From: Sclerodactyla briareus
Lineage: Eukaryota > Echinodermata > Holothuroidea > Dendrochirotida > Sclerodactylidae
DNA: 64,000 nucleotides
Assembly: GCA_026419785.1 (NCBI GenBank)
Contig: JAODTK010005851.1
Coordinates: forward strand, 142,792 to 206,791
Direction: 5' to 3'
In this document: piece by piece, positions 12,195 through 24,500 of the stretch
How the letters are laid out: each line of letters begins with the position of its first letter
Position numbering within the stretch: the first letter of the stretch is position 1
Position numbers and translations under genes: made by a program
The notes under the pieces: generated by a model
Seen by the model: only the letters and a program-made list of their open reading frames with translations
Database searches by the model: none
What the model was told of the DNA's origin: nothing

Positions 12195-13160
12195 CCATTG
12201 AATGTAGGCGGTGAACATTTGTGTGGTCACTGTATTCTCAAATCACTCCATGTGATACATAGGTGCTGTGCGGTAAAAAATCGTCCCCAACTTGTCATAC
12301 CCCCAAATAATTTCGTCGCCGTCGGCAAATTTTCGGTCTGTCGGCAAGAAGAAGAAAAGAAAAGAGGAAGGAGAAGAAGAGGAAAGAGAGAGGGGGAAAG
12401 GATGAAGGAAAAGGAGAAAGAGGAGAACGGAAAGCAAAAGGGAAGTAAGGGAGTGAAGGGAAGAGGGAAGGAAAGTGGAAAAGAAAGAAAAAAAAACGGA
12501 AGCCAGAATTTATTATCGGCTATTTCGAATTTTGGATCTTCATCTAATTGGCCCATCCAGCGGCGGCAAGAGAATGGCAAGTCGGCAAAAAATAGACAGC
12601 GTGACGGCTCGTCGCAGTCAGTTTATTTGGACGAATTACCTAGTCTGTCGCATTCGGCAAGAGGGGGGATAAAAATAAAAATACTGAACACGCGTTCGAA
12701 CATTTTTTTTTCATTAGTTTGATCGTTCTTTGACAGTTTTTTTCGTTTTTGGTCCTATATTCCAGAGATTCATACATTTTTTCAAGCAATTTTGCTGAAA
12801 ACAATTAGCAAAGAATTTCCCAGAACTTAGAAATAGTCGGTTTTAGGCGGGAATCATGCGAGCGGCATAGCCAGAGTAAAGTCAAGAGATAGACAGACAC
12901 CCTCCCCAGTTTTTTTTAATTTTTCGCGTTTTCCACAATTGAAAGGGTCTCTCGTACGTGGCGAGCGGGTCCAAGTATTTACCTGATCGCCCAATTTACT
13001 AAAATATGCACCAGAATTGATCTGAGGACCCTCCCCTTGGATCCCTCCCCATATCAGTCAACTTGCCCGATCCGTCGGCAAAAATCTATCTCTAATACAA
13101 CCCCACAACCCCCCCCCCCCCCCTCAATAATCAACTCTTCGCTACGCCCCTGGCAAGAAC
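12195..13160. repeat. Low-complexity, CGGCAAA-rich segment ending CTACGCCCCTGG
   Basis: A purine-rich (GAA/GGA) block occupies about 12350-12490. 'gtcggcaa' recurs near 12321, 12340 and 12580, with 'cgtcggcaaaaat' near 13073. A poly-C lies at about 13110-13124. The end 'ctacgcccctgg' is the inverse of the 'cagtggcgta' start seen near 25383, a motif common at edges of invertebrate repeats. The long open frames across the purine block are compositional. Confidence 0.45.
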
Positions 13161-13169
13161 TCTCACCCC

Positions 13170-13345
13170 TGCGCGTTACTCGGTGCACTTTTCGAAAAGA
13201 GTAGGCGAGATTTGCCGGGTCCTTCCACACCCAAACTTGGAGGTTCTATCATGTCGTCCGACTGAGATTTTCCTTACTCCGCTGAACCCCCCTCTGGTGG
13301 AAGCATAACACGAGGCGTATAATAAAGTGACTGCTGATTCGTATT
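13170..13345 (+). repeat. SINE-like repeat S2, copy 1 (body only)
   Basis: It matches 51990-52115: 'gagatttgccgggtccttcc', 'acacccaaac' and 'taacacgaggcg...ataaagtga' occur in the same order. The copy at 51.9 kb has a tRNA-like head ahead of this body, so this one looks truncated. Confidence 0.55.
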
Positions 13346-16255
13346 TTGAGTTGCCCTTCTAATAAAACTCGTATTGGCAGCCCCTTCTAATAAAACTCCT
13401 CGTATTGCAGCCCCACTGCTCCTATCGCTATCGAACCACATCCATCTTCCGGTCCAATAGCATAGATCACTACCAGGCCAAATACTCTGGCATTCCTATT
13501 CTCCTTCGTCATGATATTTCTTATCCTATATGGGCTTCCCACATCCTCGCTCTCGCTCCCAAAGCCAGAGAGCAGAAGTGAGAATAATACTACTATAATA
13601 ATACTAATAACTACTAATGATAATAATAATATAATCATAATTTAATATAATACAATAATAATATAATAATAATAATAAAATAATATAATTGCAAGCTATC
13701 GTCGTATGACTGTATATTCAGCTACAAAGTCACGATGCAATGGCTTTTACAATATAACTGCTAAATCAATCCACGCTGGTATCTTCGGCAGGTGTGGACG
13801 TTTACCCTGATCGAGATGGCATCGGAATTCAAACCTTTACCACGAACCCCTGTCGGAACCAGGTGTGTCGGTCGGTTGGGTTACTGAAGATGATTGGGGG
13901 CCGCATAAGGTTCACCTCGTCGTCTACTAAAGAGAAGGAGACAAACAATTAACAGAGCGACCGTATCCCACCGATCCGCGCTGGCTTGGCCCTGAAGTAG
14001 AGGAGAGGAAAAGAAACGAGGCAAAACTATACTATTGTTGGCAAGCATGTTTTCATTTCACTTATTTGTTTCCCCACTAACAGTTATGGGCATCATGAGT
14101 ATAATAGTACAGAACAGAACAGGAACTCGACGAAATCGATCCTGAATCGATGAAACAAAAATACCCTATATCGTGTTCAATAAGCCCCCCCCCCCTCCGA
14201 TTACACACAAACATTTCGTAACGACAAAATTATAACTAGCCCATAATGAACTTTGCATTCACATTTGCACCCTCGCTCAAGGTACCATGTTTCGAACGTG
14301 GTTTATGTGAGAAATTGGGGTAAGCAGGTAAGTAGTGCCCGTAACCTAATTCCTATCAACAGTATGGCCGGCCGCGGCTGTATTTCGCGCGGAAGGAGGA
14401 TCGCGGAACCGGGAGCCCAACGGTCAATCCAGGAATCGTAGCAAGTTTTTATAGGGACTTTGTAAACGACATATTTAGGCTCTACCTGCGGCCTTTCATT
14501 CTGTATGATTGGTTATAGATACGTACGATTCTTCAACTATGGGTAAGCAGCTACGAGCATCAATAGGATTGCCGCCATCCTATGGTGGGATACAGATGTT
14601 CAGTCCTTTGAAAGCCAGTGTAGCATGCAAATGTGACTCGACTTTTGGTACTTTTGGTAGCAGCCGAAAAACCGCGGAAACGGTGATGCATGGACCATCA
14701 GCTATTGGACATTCGTCTCGTCACGTCGCGGGGAACCGCGGGATACCATGTAAGGCGAGTCGATATGAAACATGCACTTAAACACAAAAACCGGTAACCG
14801 GTATCGGAATATGAATGGAGCGACTAGAATATACAATAATTCACAAGATATCGAGGATATTCCATTGATTCTAAGTGAATACTTTTCTAAGTGAATACTT
14901 TGTAGAGTCCAATGGCGGCCTTGCAACGTGATGTTCATAAGTTTCCCCGAACGTTTTCAAACGAAACACTGAAATACGTCGAAGAACCGCCAAATTTGGC
15001 GGTGTGTGGTTTGACATGTCACCTTTCCCCTTTTGCTGGTCTGAAAGGAATATTTACATGACCATTAGTCTTAATGGTGAGCAAATGAGAGCAAACGATT
15101 GACAAACCAGTCCGCTAAGAGTGGGCTTTATGGATATAATCATTAATTCCACTAAATACGTCACTGTTAATTACACAGAGAGAAATGGAAGCCAGAATTC
15201 CGAAGTTAATCCCATTCCGGTTCCAGTGCTGTTCCACGGGAATTTCACTCTCACGGAAAGTGTGTATGTTTGTATGGATATATAATATAGTAAGATACAT
15301 AAGTGAATTACTACTCAGAGTTTCACGCCGTATAATTACTACGGGCGCTCGTCAGGCAACTGACCTCACACACCAACAGAACAGTTGTGATCACTTACAC
15401 CTAGCACGTCCGCTGACTTCTTCTATTGCCGTGGCGACAGGTCGAAAATAACTCGGTCCGTTTATTGATTTGTTCGCCTTGTCGATGAATGGGCCCGGTA
15501 AGGTGGAACAATGTTAGAGTCGAGTCCATCCGAGTTCGGTCTAACGACCGAGTCCGAGCCACAGTGTCCGATTCCGAGTCCTCACCATCCGAGTCAAGTC
15601 GAGTCCTAATACCGCGTCCGAGTACACGAGTACAAAAAAAACCAGCAATCAGTGAGGGAGTTCCTTACAGCCATGGAATTCAAATTTGCGCTATATAGCA
15701 GTGCTAAAACTAAGGAAATGACGGCCCCTGACAAACCCTCAAGCAAACCAAACCTGTCCTCTCACACCTTCCGCTCCCGCCGTTGGCAGACTCTAGGACC
15801 ATGATAATTTTCCAGAAAGCAGTTATTACTTTGAAGTATTCTTTATTGCCATTTCAAGAACCAAGGGCGGCGAATCAGGGGGCAGTCGAGCCCGACGCCT
15901 ATTTCGATGACCTATATCGAATATCCAGCAGCAACCGGTGTTTAAACAAAAAAGGGCTTAATGACCCTAATGATGCAAGTTGAGTGAATTTGCTGCTCAA
16001 AGTTTCGTGTTTTTTTTTTTTTTTTTGTTTTTTTGCGCGCTGGCGCGCGCGTCTTTTATAACTGGTAGTGTTCCGGACATATGCAGTGCCTGTGCACAAA
16101 TATGATTTCCCGTAGCAACAAAAAAAAAAATACCAAAAACTTCACTACGGGTTGTTCTAATTATCAATGAAAGAAGAGGCTCTCCTACAATCCCTATCGG
16201 TGCATTACGGCTGCCTTTACCAGTTTGATGTGGCTCCTTGTGGGACGTTGCTTGT
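13345..16255. other. Spacer with AAT arrays and GAGTCC-rich tract, no recognised gene
   Basis: It contains an (AAT)n-like tract at 13590-13690, short poly-C runs, and a degenerate GAGTCC/CGAGTC hexamer tract at about 15520-15635. Open frames here are short and show no recognisable domain on either strand. Confidence 0.5.
15515..15640 (+). repeat. Degenerate GAGTCCGAGTC hexamer tract
   Basis: Repeated 'gagtcc', 'ccgagt' and 'gtcgagtc' units over about 120 bp ('gtcgagtccatccgagttcg', 'gaccgagtccgag', 'gtcaagtcgagtcc'). A weaker relative with 'aagtc' units lies near 29310-29370. Confidence 0.65.
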
Positions 16256-16259
16256 GTCC

Positions 16260-17560
16260 TGCTAGGGGAAGTTTAGCTTAGTTTAGTGAATACGGGTCAG
16301 GAAGGACAAAATCCTCATTAAACAACCCCGGAGCCACAACACGCCAGGAAAGAAAAATGAACCAAACCCACTAAATAATTCGCCGTGATTCCTGAAAATA
16401 AATCAAGACTGTTCTGAACGCATTCACACTCTTAGAGAGAACAAAATTGTCAGAAGACAATTCCATCATTGAGCACTCTCTGCGAGAAGAATATTTACGA
16501 ATGTCCAATCGCAGCGCTTGCCACGAAGTGAGACAGTGGCCTCTATTTGCAGTTAACATTGGAATATCAAAAGAAAGTAGTGGAAGGACAGGCCATCGAG
16601 TCCATGGACAATTTTGAAAAACCTGATCAAGTCACCCGAATAGTCTCAGCTCCATGGTAGTTAGAACGAGGGACGTCTTAATCTCTCCTCGTAGGATAAA
16701 TTTTTCAGACAGTGAATCATCCAGTTGCCCTACGTTGAACGTTTTCAATAACCTGCTTGTCTTTTGCCAAAGTGGATTCCACCTTGTACAGAATCTTCAG
16801 GTGACGGTCTCACAGTTGTTAAACATCATGACAAGTGACACCAATATCATTATCAAGGAAACGGAGTATACCGTCTAATCAAGCCAAGAATCCAATTACC
16901 TTTTCAGCAGCTTCCGCACATTGCTTGGAAGGTTTTTTTGTCAAAGAGAAGCAAAACACACCCCAAGATCTTCTTCTGAAATCAACCTCTGAAATATTTT
17001 GGCCATTGACTGGCAAGGAAGATTTGCGCATTGTTGCAAAACCAACATGCATAACTTGCCACTTGTCGACATGAAAAAAACATTTGCCGTCGAAAAGACC
17101 ATTTGGAAATTATATCCAGATCCCTTTAAACAATTTCAGGCTCTCATTCGAACCGACCTCCCGACACAACTTGTTATCGTCTGCGAACTTCTAAACCCTG
17201 GAATGAACAGATCCTTCAGGATCGTCAATATACCCCAGCAAGAGTAACGGCCCGAGAACCGATCTCTGGGGAACCCTAGTGACCTTTTGCCAAGATGACG
17301 ACCGCCTCCCATTAATGACAACTCGTTGTTCACTATTATGAAGCAACTCACGAAATAACTTAAGGACATGCACCTCAAGCCAAAAGCTCTCCCCCCCCCC
17401 AAATGGCAAGAGACGCTCATGAGGAAACCTTCTCAAAAGCTTTTGAAAGTCCAGAAAATTTCATCAACAGCATTGCGTTGTCAAAAGAACATGTAACATC
17501 TTCCATAAATTCCAAGAGATTAGTCAAACACGAACGATTCTTCCTAAGGTCTAGTTAAGT
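16260..17560 (-). mobile_element. CR1/L2-type LINE fragment, copy 1 (RT and C-terminal part)
   Basis: Reading down the minus strand: 'VPQRSVLGPLLLLGYIDD' near 17240-17310 (usual form VPQGSVLGPLLF.YIDDL) and the catalytic FADDNKL near 17168-17190. Then come 'DKWQVMHVG' near 17070 (usual DK.KVMH.G), 'KPSKQCAEAAEKVIGFLA' near 16885-16940 and 'EERLRR...GDLIRFFKIVHG' near 16600-16700. Finally 'LDIRKYSSRRE' and 'LSKSVNAFRT' near 16400-16515. These are the ordered landmarks of CR1/L2-superfamily RT and its C-terminal tail. Frameshifts and a stop interrupt it and the endonuclease half is missing, so it is a dead 5'-truncated copy. Confidence 0.85.
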
Positions 17561-18700
17561 AAGCAAACACACTAACATACAAATCGCTATTCTTAGGGGA
17601 GGGGGTGGAGGCGACAGGGGTAGGTTATCACCTGGCGATATCTGGGATTTTTTCTATCATGGTGCGCCCACTTGTGGAAAGTTGGATGCACCCCAGTGCA
17701 CAAGGAGGACCACGGTGCGGGTGGAAAACCTCAAAATAGCCATCGAAGAGTGCGAGAGAGGGAATGCAACAAATTCGTGCAGAAAAAATGATTCAAAAAT
17801 TGAGATCCAAAGTGGAAAATTTCGCGAGAGCTTCGCGCGCTGTTGCGGTTTACTTCAAGTCTTGATACCATTTAGGTACTGTCTCCTGTCTGGTCCCTGA
17901 TTGGCAGTGTCTCTCCCATGCGCATGTGGTCCGCCCAAAAAAAAAAAAAAAATGGGAGCTAGTAATCTTTGAGTGAAAAATTAGGCCCAACTAAGGGATA
18001 GGTCAGAGAGGGGTCAGGGGGGTGGTCAATTGGATCCTGCAAAATCTCGTGTTCGCGCGAACGTAGGGTTGTTGCCATGCCATTCCCATTGCTCTTTCAT
18101 GCCGTAAACTAACTTGCATCGTATTTTGGAATGTCACAGCACCCCATGAAAAACCTGAAATATCACAGAAGGGTGAGTTATACCGTTTTGGAATCTTTTC
18201 TAGAATTAAAATTTGTTATATACCTTTAGGAATGCTGCTTTACTGTTCCTATAAGGCAATGGAACGCTGCGTTTCCGCAATCTAGGGGGGCTGTAAAACT
18301 AAAATGGCTTGTACGCACGCGCCAACTGTAGTGCCGCTCCGCTTAAAATGTTTTCATCTTTCCCGTCCCCCCTCACCTCAGTCGCAATCACAAATCCCTA
18401 CCCCCACCCTCTTGTCGAGGACAGCATATTTCCATCAGGCATTGCAGACATGGGCACAGTATAGTCTATAACGTCTCTCTACGTACACACAGGACGTCGC
18501 GAGCTGGGGGTGTGGAGGGTGTCTCCAACCCCTCCCCCCCCAAAAAAAAAAAAAAAGAAAAATCGTCAGAGCTATCGCCGTTGGAATTTTTCGAATATCC
18601 AGTTGAGTTTGACGGATCGTCAGATTGATATTTCACACTGAAGTACTCGGCCCAGTAAAACTATGTAAGTTCCCAACTCAACCAGAAGGATTTCTTTATT
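17560..18700. other. Spacer with G/C and A homopolymers, no recognised gene
   Basis: It contains several short poly-A, poly-C and poly-G runs. The frame at 17682-17900 (72 codons) has no recognised motif. No splice-bounded exon was found. Confidence 0.45.
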
Positions 18701-18701
18701 C

Positions 18702-18890
18702 ATGTAAAAGCGGTTGATGACAATACAACAAACGATTGTAATATTTTGTTATCCATATCAACATAATGTGAGACAATTTTGCGCGCGAAGATGTAAAAGC
18801 GGCTGATTACAATTACAAACAAACGATTGTAATATTTTTTTTTATCACTATCCAAAATTGCAAACATTTTGCGCGCTTCGCGCGCAATAG
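18702..18890 (+). repeat. Tandem duplication, ~89-bp unit, with GCGCGC palindrome
   Basis: 'atgtaaaagcgg(t/c)tgat' starts at 18702 and again at 18791. Both copies contain 'aaacgattgtaatatt' and end in a 'ttttgcgcgc' block. The second copy ends with the self-complementary 'gcgcgcttcgcgcgc' near 18875. Confidence 0.75.
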
Positions 18891-21030
18891 CAGTAATCTT
18901 CCCTTAATTAACAAGCATTTACAACACGTGATTGGCTGTCGCAATTGTATGAAAATCAATTGTGTCGATTGTTATGATTAGAGATAGGGTAGAGATAAGA
19001 TTCGCGTACAACCAAAATGGAAAAAAAGCTAGTTATAGTAATGTGAGAATTGGACCCTCAAGCATTAGTTACATTAGGCTAGTGAATGTTGTAAAAAAAT
19101 TTTTTTCGTTTTTTAAATTTTTATAATTATACAAATAGCGTCTGGAATAGTCAGCGAAGGCGGGGGACATACGAGTCCTGTTTTTCCAGAGGTGCCGGGG
19201 AAACCCGTGAAAAAAAAAGTTGGGGCCAGCGATTTAAGACCGAGGTCTGACAAAATGTTCGAATTTTCCTACGATTCTAGAATTTTTTTTTTTTTATACA
19301 AAATGCCCAAGGTGTGGAAAGTTGGTCATGCCGCCGGAAAACGCCCTGGGGAGGGAGCTCATTTTCGGTCATCTGCGGGGGTTGCGCAACTACAAATTGT
19401 TTTGGACGCTCTCGTGCCACCTAAAAAAAATCACAAATCCTGAGTAGCAGATCGAATCTAAGGACGTGAAAATACAAAATATTCTGTGTAGGAGTGTCAT
19501 AATGCATCAGATACATCTAAGGCCAACGAATTGAAATCAAAAAATTCTCTAAGTGGCGAAGGGAGGCGGAGGGATTAGGCGGTCCTCTAAAAAGTGAGAT
19601 CTATAAATTAACTGAATCTTGCTGCCTCGATTCAAAATCCGAGCAGCAAATCGAGATAGGAACATGTGTAAAATGCGAAATTATGTATTGGAATGAAGAG
19701 TGAGTGTTTTGGAGATGCTATGTTGCACCAAATTGCATCTCTACCGTTACCGGAAATGCAAAAATTTTGCAAAGGGGGGGGGGGACGCCCCCTTCCGATT
19801 TGCCAGCCCCAGAATTAGCAAACTTCAGTACCCCACTCAAAAGAGGTCCCCACGCCACTGATGTTATAACTATTTGGCATGCTGAAAGTTGATCTGTGTC
19901 GTCCTGCGATTGTGGGACCAGGCTGGCCGTCCAATACCCTCCCAAAACGTGACCCCAAAATAATGAGATGCCATAAGGCAGTCTGAAACACTTGGTTTAT
20001 AGAGAGCACAGTTATACTATGGTTGTGTTACTTGTTGTATCGCACTTGCTTTGATGCCGAGTCGCAACCATTCCGGCATTAGGTGGATAGAAGTGTCCAA
20101 GTCCATCAACGAAAACAGTTTTAGAGTGAGATGGGGCCTCAATTGACTAACTGAAATCCATATCTGTGAAAACTCTCGGTCTCGGAGATAATTTCCGTCA
20201 CAAAGTTTACTTAAACTTCTTAAAATAAAAAAGAGACCCCACCACCCCCAAAAAAGACAAAAAATGTCGTATATTAGGAGGGGTGGGTGAGTTAGGGTGA
20301 GTTAGTGGAAAAAAATGAACCTGGACAGTGGGAATTCTCACTTCTCCACCCCCCAACACCCCCCCCAAATCATATGATCTTGACTACGTCCCTGCGTAAA
20401 AACCTTCATCAGTTCGGGATTGCGCAACGAGGTCGGGACTTACCGATAGTAACGGAGATATCACGTAACAAGTTTCATGCTCGTAGTCGTAACCTTACGG
20501 CGCTTATACAACGGCCTTTGCATTGTAAGTTGTGCCCAGACTTTAAATCGAGGACCCAGGCCTGAGCGATTCCCCGGGATTCTGATTCGGGCATTCACTC
20601 ATTCCTCTGTTTAGTTCCTAAATGCGATTAATAGGGGGACCAAGTCTGCGTCAAGTGACATGTGACAAAGGAAAAAATTAGGAAAGAAAAAAAGGGGAAA
20701 AAAAAGTTTGTTTGAAAAGAAGGGAGTTGAAAAAAAAAAAATCGTCAAAAACGTATGTGATATGGGAGGGTAGGGTGAGGTACCGCCCTCGAAAATCTCA
20801 GCACCCCCGGGAAAAAAAATGTTTCCCGCGGGCTGCTGTGAAAATCCCCTAGACTCAGTTGTCTCAACGGCCATCCGGCCACCATCTAACCGATTTGCTT
20901 GTTAGCCGTCCTGGTCCGTGCACTGAGCGAAACAAACTAACGTCACACTACATAGCGTGAATAAAACTTATGAGGAGGACTATAATAGCCAACAATTCGA
21001 GCATGCCTCACGCTGTGGGGCAAGATCCCT
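18890..21030. other. Spacer with homopolymer-rich repeats, no recognised gene
   Basis: It contains poly-A, poly-T and poly-G/C runs and a 'gactacgtccctgcg' motif near 20382 resembling the edge motif of other repeats. Open frames of 60-90 codons have no recognised domains. Confidence 0.45.
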
Positions 21031-21044
21031 TGGTCAGTGAATAT

Positions 21045-21480
21045 ATAGTTACAATCGATAATGATATGACTAACCGATAATGGAATAATAACCGATAATG
21101 ATAAACTTTTTATAATAATGAATAAACAGATAATGAATCAAAAAACTGATAATGATATTAAAATTGACCTATAATGAGTAACTTTTCTAACGATGATGAT
21201 TCAGGGCTTTAACGGTTAATGAAGTTAAAGAAAACTCTAAACTGATAAGATATCACAATTTGACCGTAATGAAGTAAATTTTCACCGATAATGAATCAAG
21301 TATCTACCGCTAATGAACCCATTAAACCGATAATGATATAAACATTTGCCGATAATGAATCACAACAAATTGATCGATAATGGAAGTGCTGTCTCTAGGA
21401 AAATGAATCACCAATTGACCGATATTGAAGTAACATTTGAACTGATAGAATCAAGTATCTAACGATACTGAATCATCAAC
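21045..21480 (+). repeat. Degenerate minisatellite, ACCGATAATGA-type unit
   Basis: The core 'ccgataatgaatca' and variants ('accgataatgat', 'gaccgtaatgaag', 'aactgataatgat') recur roughly every 18-30 bp over some 430 bp. Units are unequal and diverged, so this is an old array. It has no open frame of note. Confidence 0.8.
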
Positions 21481-21687
21481 GTAACAACGAGAGAGAAGCG
21501 AGAGGGTGAGAGGGGGGGGGAGATAGCCGTGGCGCAGGAGTGAATGAGAGGGTTAAGTGCAATTCACTCCATCGAGATATAGTATTGACTAACACCAATA
21601 ACCCACCTCGTATTTTTAAACTATGGGGTTTGGGGTAATGTTTCGTCAATTCTGGGCGGCACTTCTAGACTGGTTTAAATCACGTTT

Positions 21688-22038
21688 TTGTCTCACCACC
21701 GCCACAACTGGCGCCGAAGAGTGATAGGAATTTATGGGAAAAAAATCGCCGGAAAAGGAATTTTCTTAATCTTAATCAAGAACCCAGAGAGAACGAAAAC
21801 ACTTTCAGGCGAGTGGCAGTCACAGCAGAGTGCAGAATTTTTAGCCCGAATCCCCAAAGTAGTTATTGAAGTCAACATTAGGGATAATGTGTTTACTTCA
21901 TTCAAACGAGCACCATCTTTATTAAGTGCCAGGCACGGCACACTTTTTCGTCTTGGGTGGCCTGAAGGAGATGTAACGACAGTCAATTGGCCGTTTAATC
22001 ACATCGACTGTTGGATGGTCACTCTAAGAAAGAGTTGA
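21688..22038 (+). CDS. Unrecognised 116-codon open frame
   Basis: An ATG-to-stop frame encoding a basic N-terminus and a mixed body (contains 'NPERTKTLSGEW' and 'LLSARHGTLFRLGWPEG'). Its composition is not low-complexity, but no domain was recognised. The opposite strand is also open over 84 codons, which argues for chance. It lies upstream of the plus-strand exon cluster at 22.5-26.0 kb, so it might be another exon of that gene. Confidence 0.15.
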   Translation: MSHHRHNWRRRVIGIYGKKIAGKGIFLILIKNPERTKTLSGEWQSQQSAEFLARIPKVVIEVNIRDNVFTSFKRAPSLLSARHGTLFRLGWPEGDVTTVNWPFNHIDCWMVTLRKS

Positions 22039-22496
22039 TACGGGTACCCAATGAGGCGGGGCCACGGGGAGAAGGAAACATTCACTAAGAGTATTCTGCG
22101 GTATTGTCCCATGGGGGGCACAAAACCACCATGTTCCATCACAAAATACTTGGGGGGACAACCCCAAAACACAAAGTCGACAAATTGCGCATCGTTTCCA
22201 TTATACCAATCAGAATAGAGTGTTTGCTATAAGAACAGCTGGGGTTTGTAGGATCTGTAATAAAAGTAAGTATTTTGCAATAACAGGCAAAGGTAAGATG
22301 ATCTCAGCAAAAAAAGTCACCTGTTTTGCTGCGTCATGGTGCGTGATATGACTTTCAAAATCAAGCAAAAACTCAACGCGCAGATCCGGCTTCAGAGTCA
22401 GGAGTCGCGTTTTACAAGATCAGATTGAACACGAAACGTGTACGATATGCAACAATCAAAAGAGCAGTGAATGATTTATTCATCATGTCCGTGCCA

Positions 22497-22664
22497 TCAT
22501 CCATGTCGTATTGCTACAATTCGAACGAAAAACGGTGTTGACGAACTAGACGAGTTCGCCCGTAGTGTAGCGAGACTCCTCCAGAGGAATTTACCGCTCC
22601 AAACCGACGGGCCGATTGACTTATTGCACCAGCACTACAGATCATCACAGTTACCTGTGATGGG
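22497..22664 (+). CDS. Possible exon of unidentified plus-strand gene (exon 1 candidate)
   Basis: The frame reads through 'NGVDELDEFARSVARLLQRN' and 'DLLHQHYRSSQLPVMGIQ', a soluble helical-looking composition. A possible donor GTACGT follows at 22665 and would leave one overhanging base, which matches the phase needed by the exon at 24014. The acceptor is not clear. The link is inference; the donor is weak. Confidence 0.3.
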
Positions 22665-23179
22665 AATACAACGTACGTAAAAGTAGTCATGCGCCTTTTG
22701 GAGGTTTAGAAGATTGATTGCTCTGAGAGATTCGTGTTGTTCTGAATTCATAGAAGAAACAATGGTTATCTCAACAAATCTTTTAGTCTCGACTGTTCAG
22801 ACCCACAGTACGGCACTCCCTGTACCCTAGTCGAGTTTCAACCTAACAACAATGCGCGGTCCACATGCTTCCATATAGGAGACACAGTTGATGCCATCGC
22901 AGCAAAATCAAATAAGAAAAAATCAAAATACCCTTCTAGCAGATCCATGTGAACCCGCTCGGATACTGTGTAGACTCGAACTTTTTGGTTTTTAAGTCAT
23001 AAACCCCCGAGTCGTTACCGAGGCCACCCGACTGCACAGTACTGTAATTTGGTAGTAGGGCCAACGATATGCGCTAAAATCTAAATGTCTTCTTCTTCAG
23101 CAAGCTATTGTCGGTACATCATGAACACCCACAACGAGTGAGGACAACTGGTTACCCTACGGACCCTCAGAAGAGGGAC

Positions 23180-23605
23180 CAGAGTGGACGAAAGTACCTC
23201 GGATACGAGCCTGGTAACACTCGGAGAGCAGCAAGCGATAGTTTTTTGTTTTTTGTAATTAACCTCGTGAGTGACCAAAGTTGGCGCGCTACACATCTTC
23301 AAAATAAAATATATATGAAAAAATATATAAAAAGAGAGACAAAAAATGTGTTCCGGGGAGGGGTTTGTGAAGTACCCCTCGGATGAGTGTCTGGAACAGT
23401 TTGAAACAGTCACCAGCGGGGGGGGGGGGGGGGGGGTGTGCGGGGGGGGGGGGGGGAGGGGACAGTTTGTAAAACAGTCACGGAGTGGGGTTGTCTTGGG
23501 AGGGTTGTAAACAGACACCAGCGTGGAGCTTGGACGAGGGCGGTAGGCAGTTACCGACAGGGAGTCTGATGGGGAAGGCTGTAAACAGTCAATGCAGCAG
23601 ATTGT
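23180..23605 (+). repeat. Minisatellite with long G runs
   Basis: 'gaaacagtcacc', 'aaaacagtcacgg', 'taaacagacacc', 'ggcagttaccg' and 'gtaaacagtca' recur at irregular spacing, along with repeated 'aagtacc(cc)tcggat'. Two G runs occupy about 23418-23436 and 23442-23456. The Pro-rich frame on the other strand is a translation of the G runs. It would sit in an intron of the plus-strand gene candidate. Confidence 0.65.
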
Positions 23606-24013
23606 TTAATCAAATTATGTCATATTCCGGGGTTGAAATGTGACGTGGGTTCAATTCGTCATCGAAACGACTATATGATTACGAGGTGAATCGATTCATT
23701 ATGGGCGTTTATTGAGTACTTCGGTATTCGTTCGGTGTACCCAGGGATACGTCGTTTATTATTTGTCCAGGCATTGTCATTGTCATTCTATATTGTAATA
23801 TCGTTTGCTTTGCAAATACCTAGGAAGTGGAGAGGGGAAACACCTCAAATACCAAATATGCCATTCAAATTATTTCTTGCGGAAACTGACCCACTGCTTC
23901 AATCGCGAGGAAGTTAGACGTTCTAACCAAATTTAGTCTATAGATCTGACACATAGTACCAGCACAAGACACAGTACCTCGATAAGATCTGGGTTTGCGG
24001 GGTTTTTTTTCAG

Positions 24014-24166
24014 CTGTCTACCAGTCAACCAGCGAGGAGAAGATACGGAGCTACTGGAGAAGTTCGACAAAAGTGCTGAAGGGCTTCTTCGAAGAGTACG
24101 TTCTCAGGATAGTCCATTTATTGCCAGGGGAGGAACTCAGCATAGCAGCATTTTCGCTGTATCCAG
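24014..24166 (+). CDS. Internal exon of unidentified plus-strand gene
   Basis: A textbook internal exon: 'ggttttttttcag' is the acceptor ending at 24013 and 'ATCCAG|gtgagt' the donor starting at 24167. The 153-nt exon is open in a frame reading 'VYQSTSEEKIRSYWRSS' and 'LKGFFEEYVLRIVHLLPGEE'. Another frame is also open. In the preferred frame it starts with two bases completing a codon and ends with one base, which joins in phase to the exon at 25011 to give 'SLYP|ESPDEHSR'. No domain family was recognised. The composition suggests a soluble, helical intracellular protein. Function unknown. Confidence 0.55.
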
Positions 24167-24239
24167 GTGAGTCAAGAATTTTCAATGGTGAAGCACATCC
24201 AAGGTGTTGATTGATTCTGATCATTCTAAAGGATCATAA

Positions 24240-24500
24240 GTAATTGATTCTGATGGGTTTGGCGCCCGCACTGAGAGATTTGTCTGGGGGTGGGGGAGTA
24301 CGCCCTAGTTTATAGCCTCAACCCTCCCTAATTAGCAAAGGGCACACATGCTGTTGCAATATTTGATGACAGCTTTCAAAGAGCGTTCCACGAACAAACA
24401 GTGGAAAATTTGGGGTTCCATGGACGAATTTTGACACCATGGGTCATTGGGGGGTGGCGGGGGGGGTCTGATCCTCAACCCCCCTTGCGTACGCCACGGC
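24240..24500. repeat. Repeat fragment with G/C runs and GTACGCCACGG edge
   Basis: It contains short poly-G and poly-C runs and ends 'cgtacgccacggctcc', similar to the inverse of the 'cagtggcgtacccacgg' start at 25383. It could be a fragment of the same repeat class. Confidence 0.35.

Noticed and set aside
12198-12722. 174-codon Lys/Glu-rich frame
   Set aside because: A purine-rich low-complexity block. No domain, no splice context and no conserved start.
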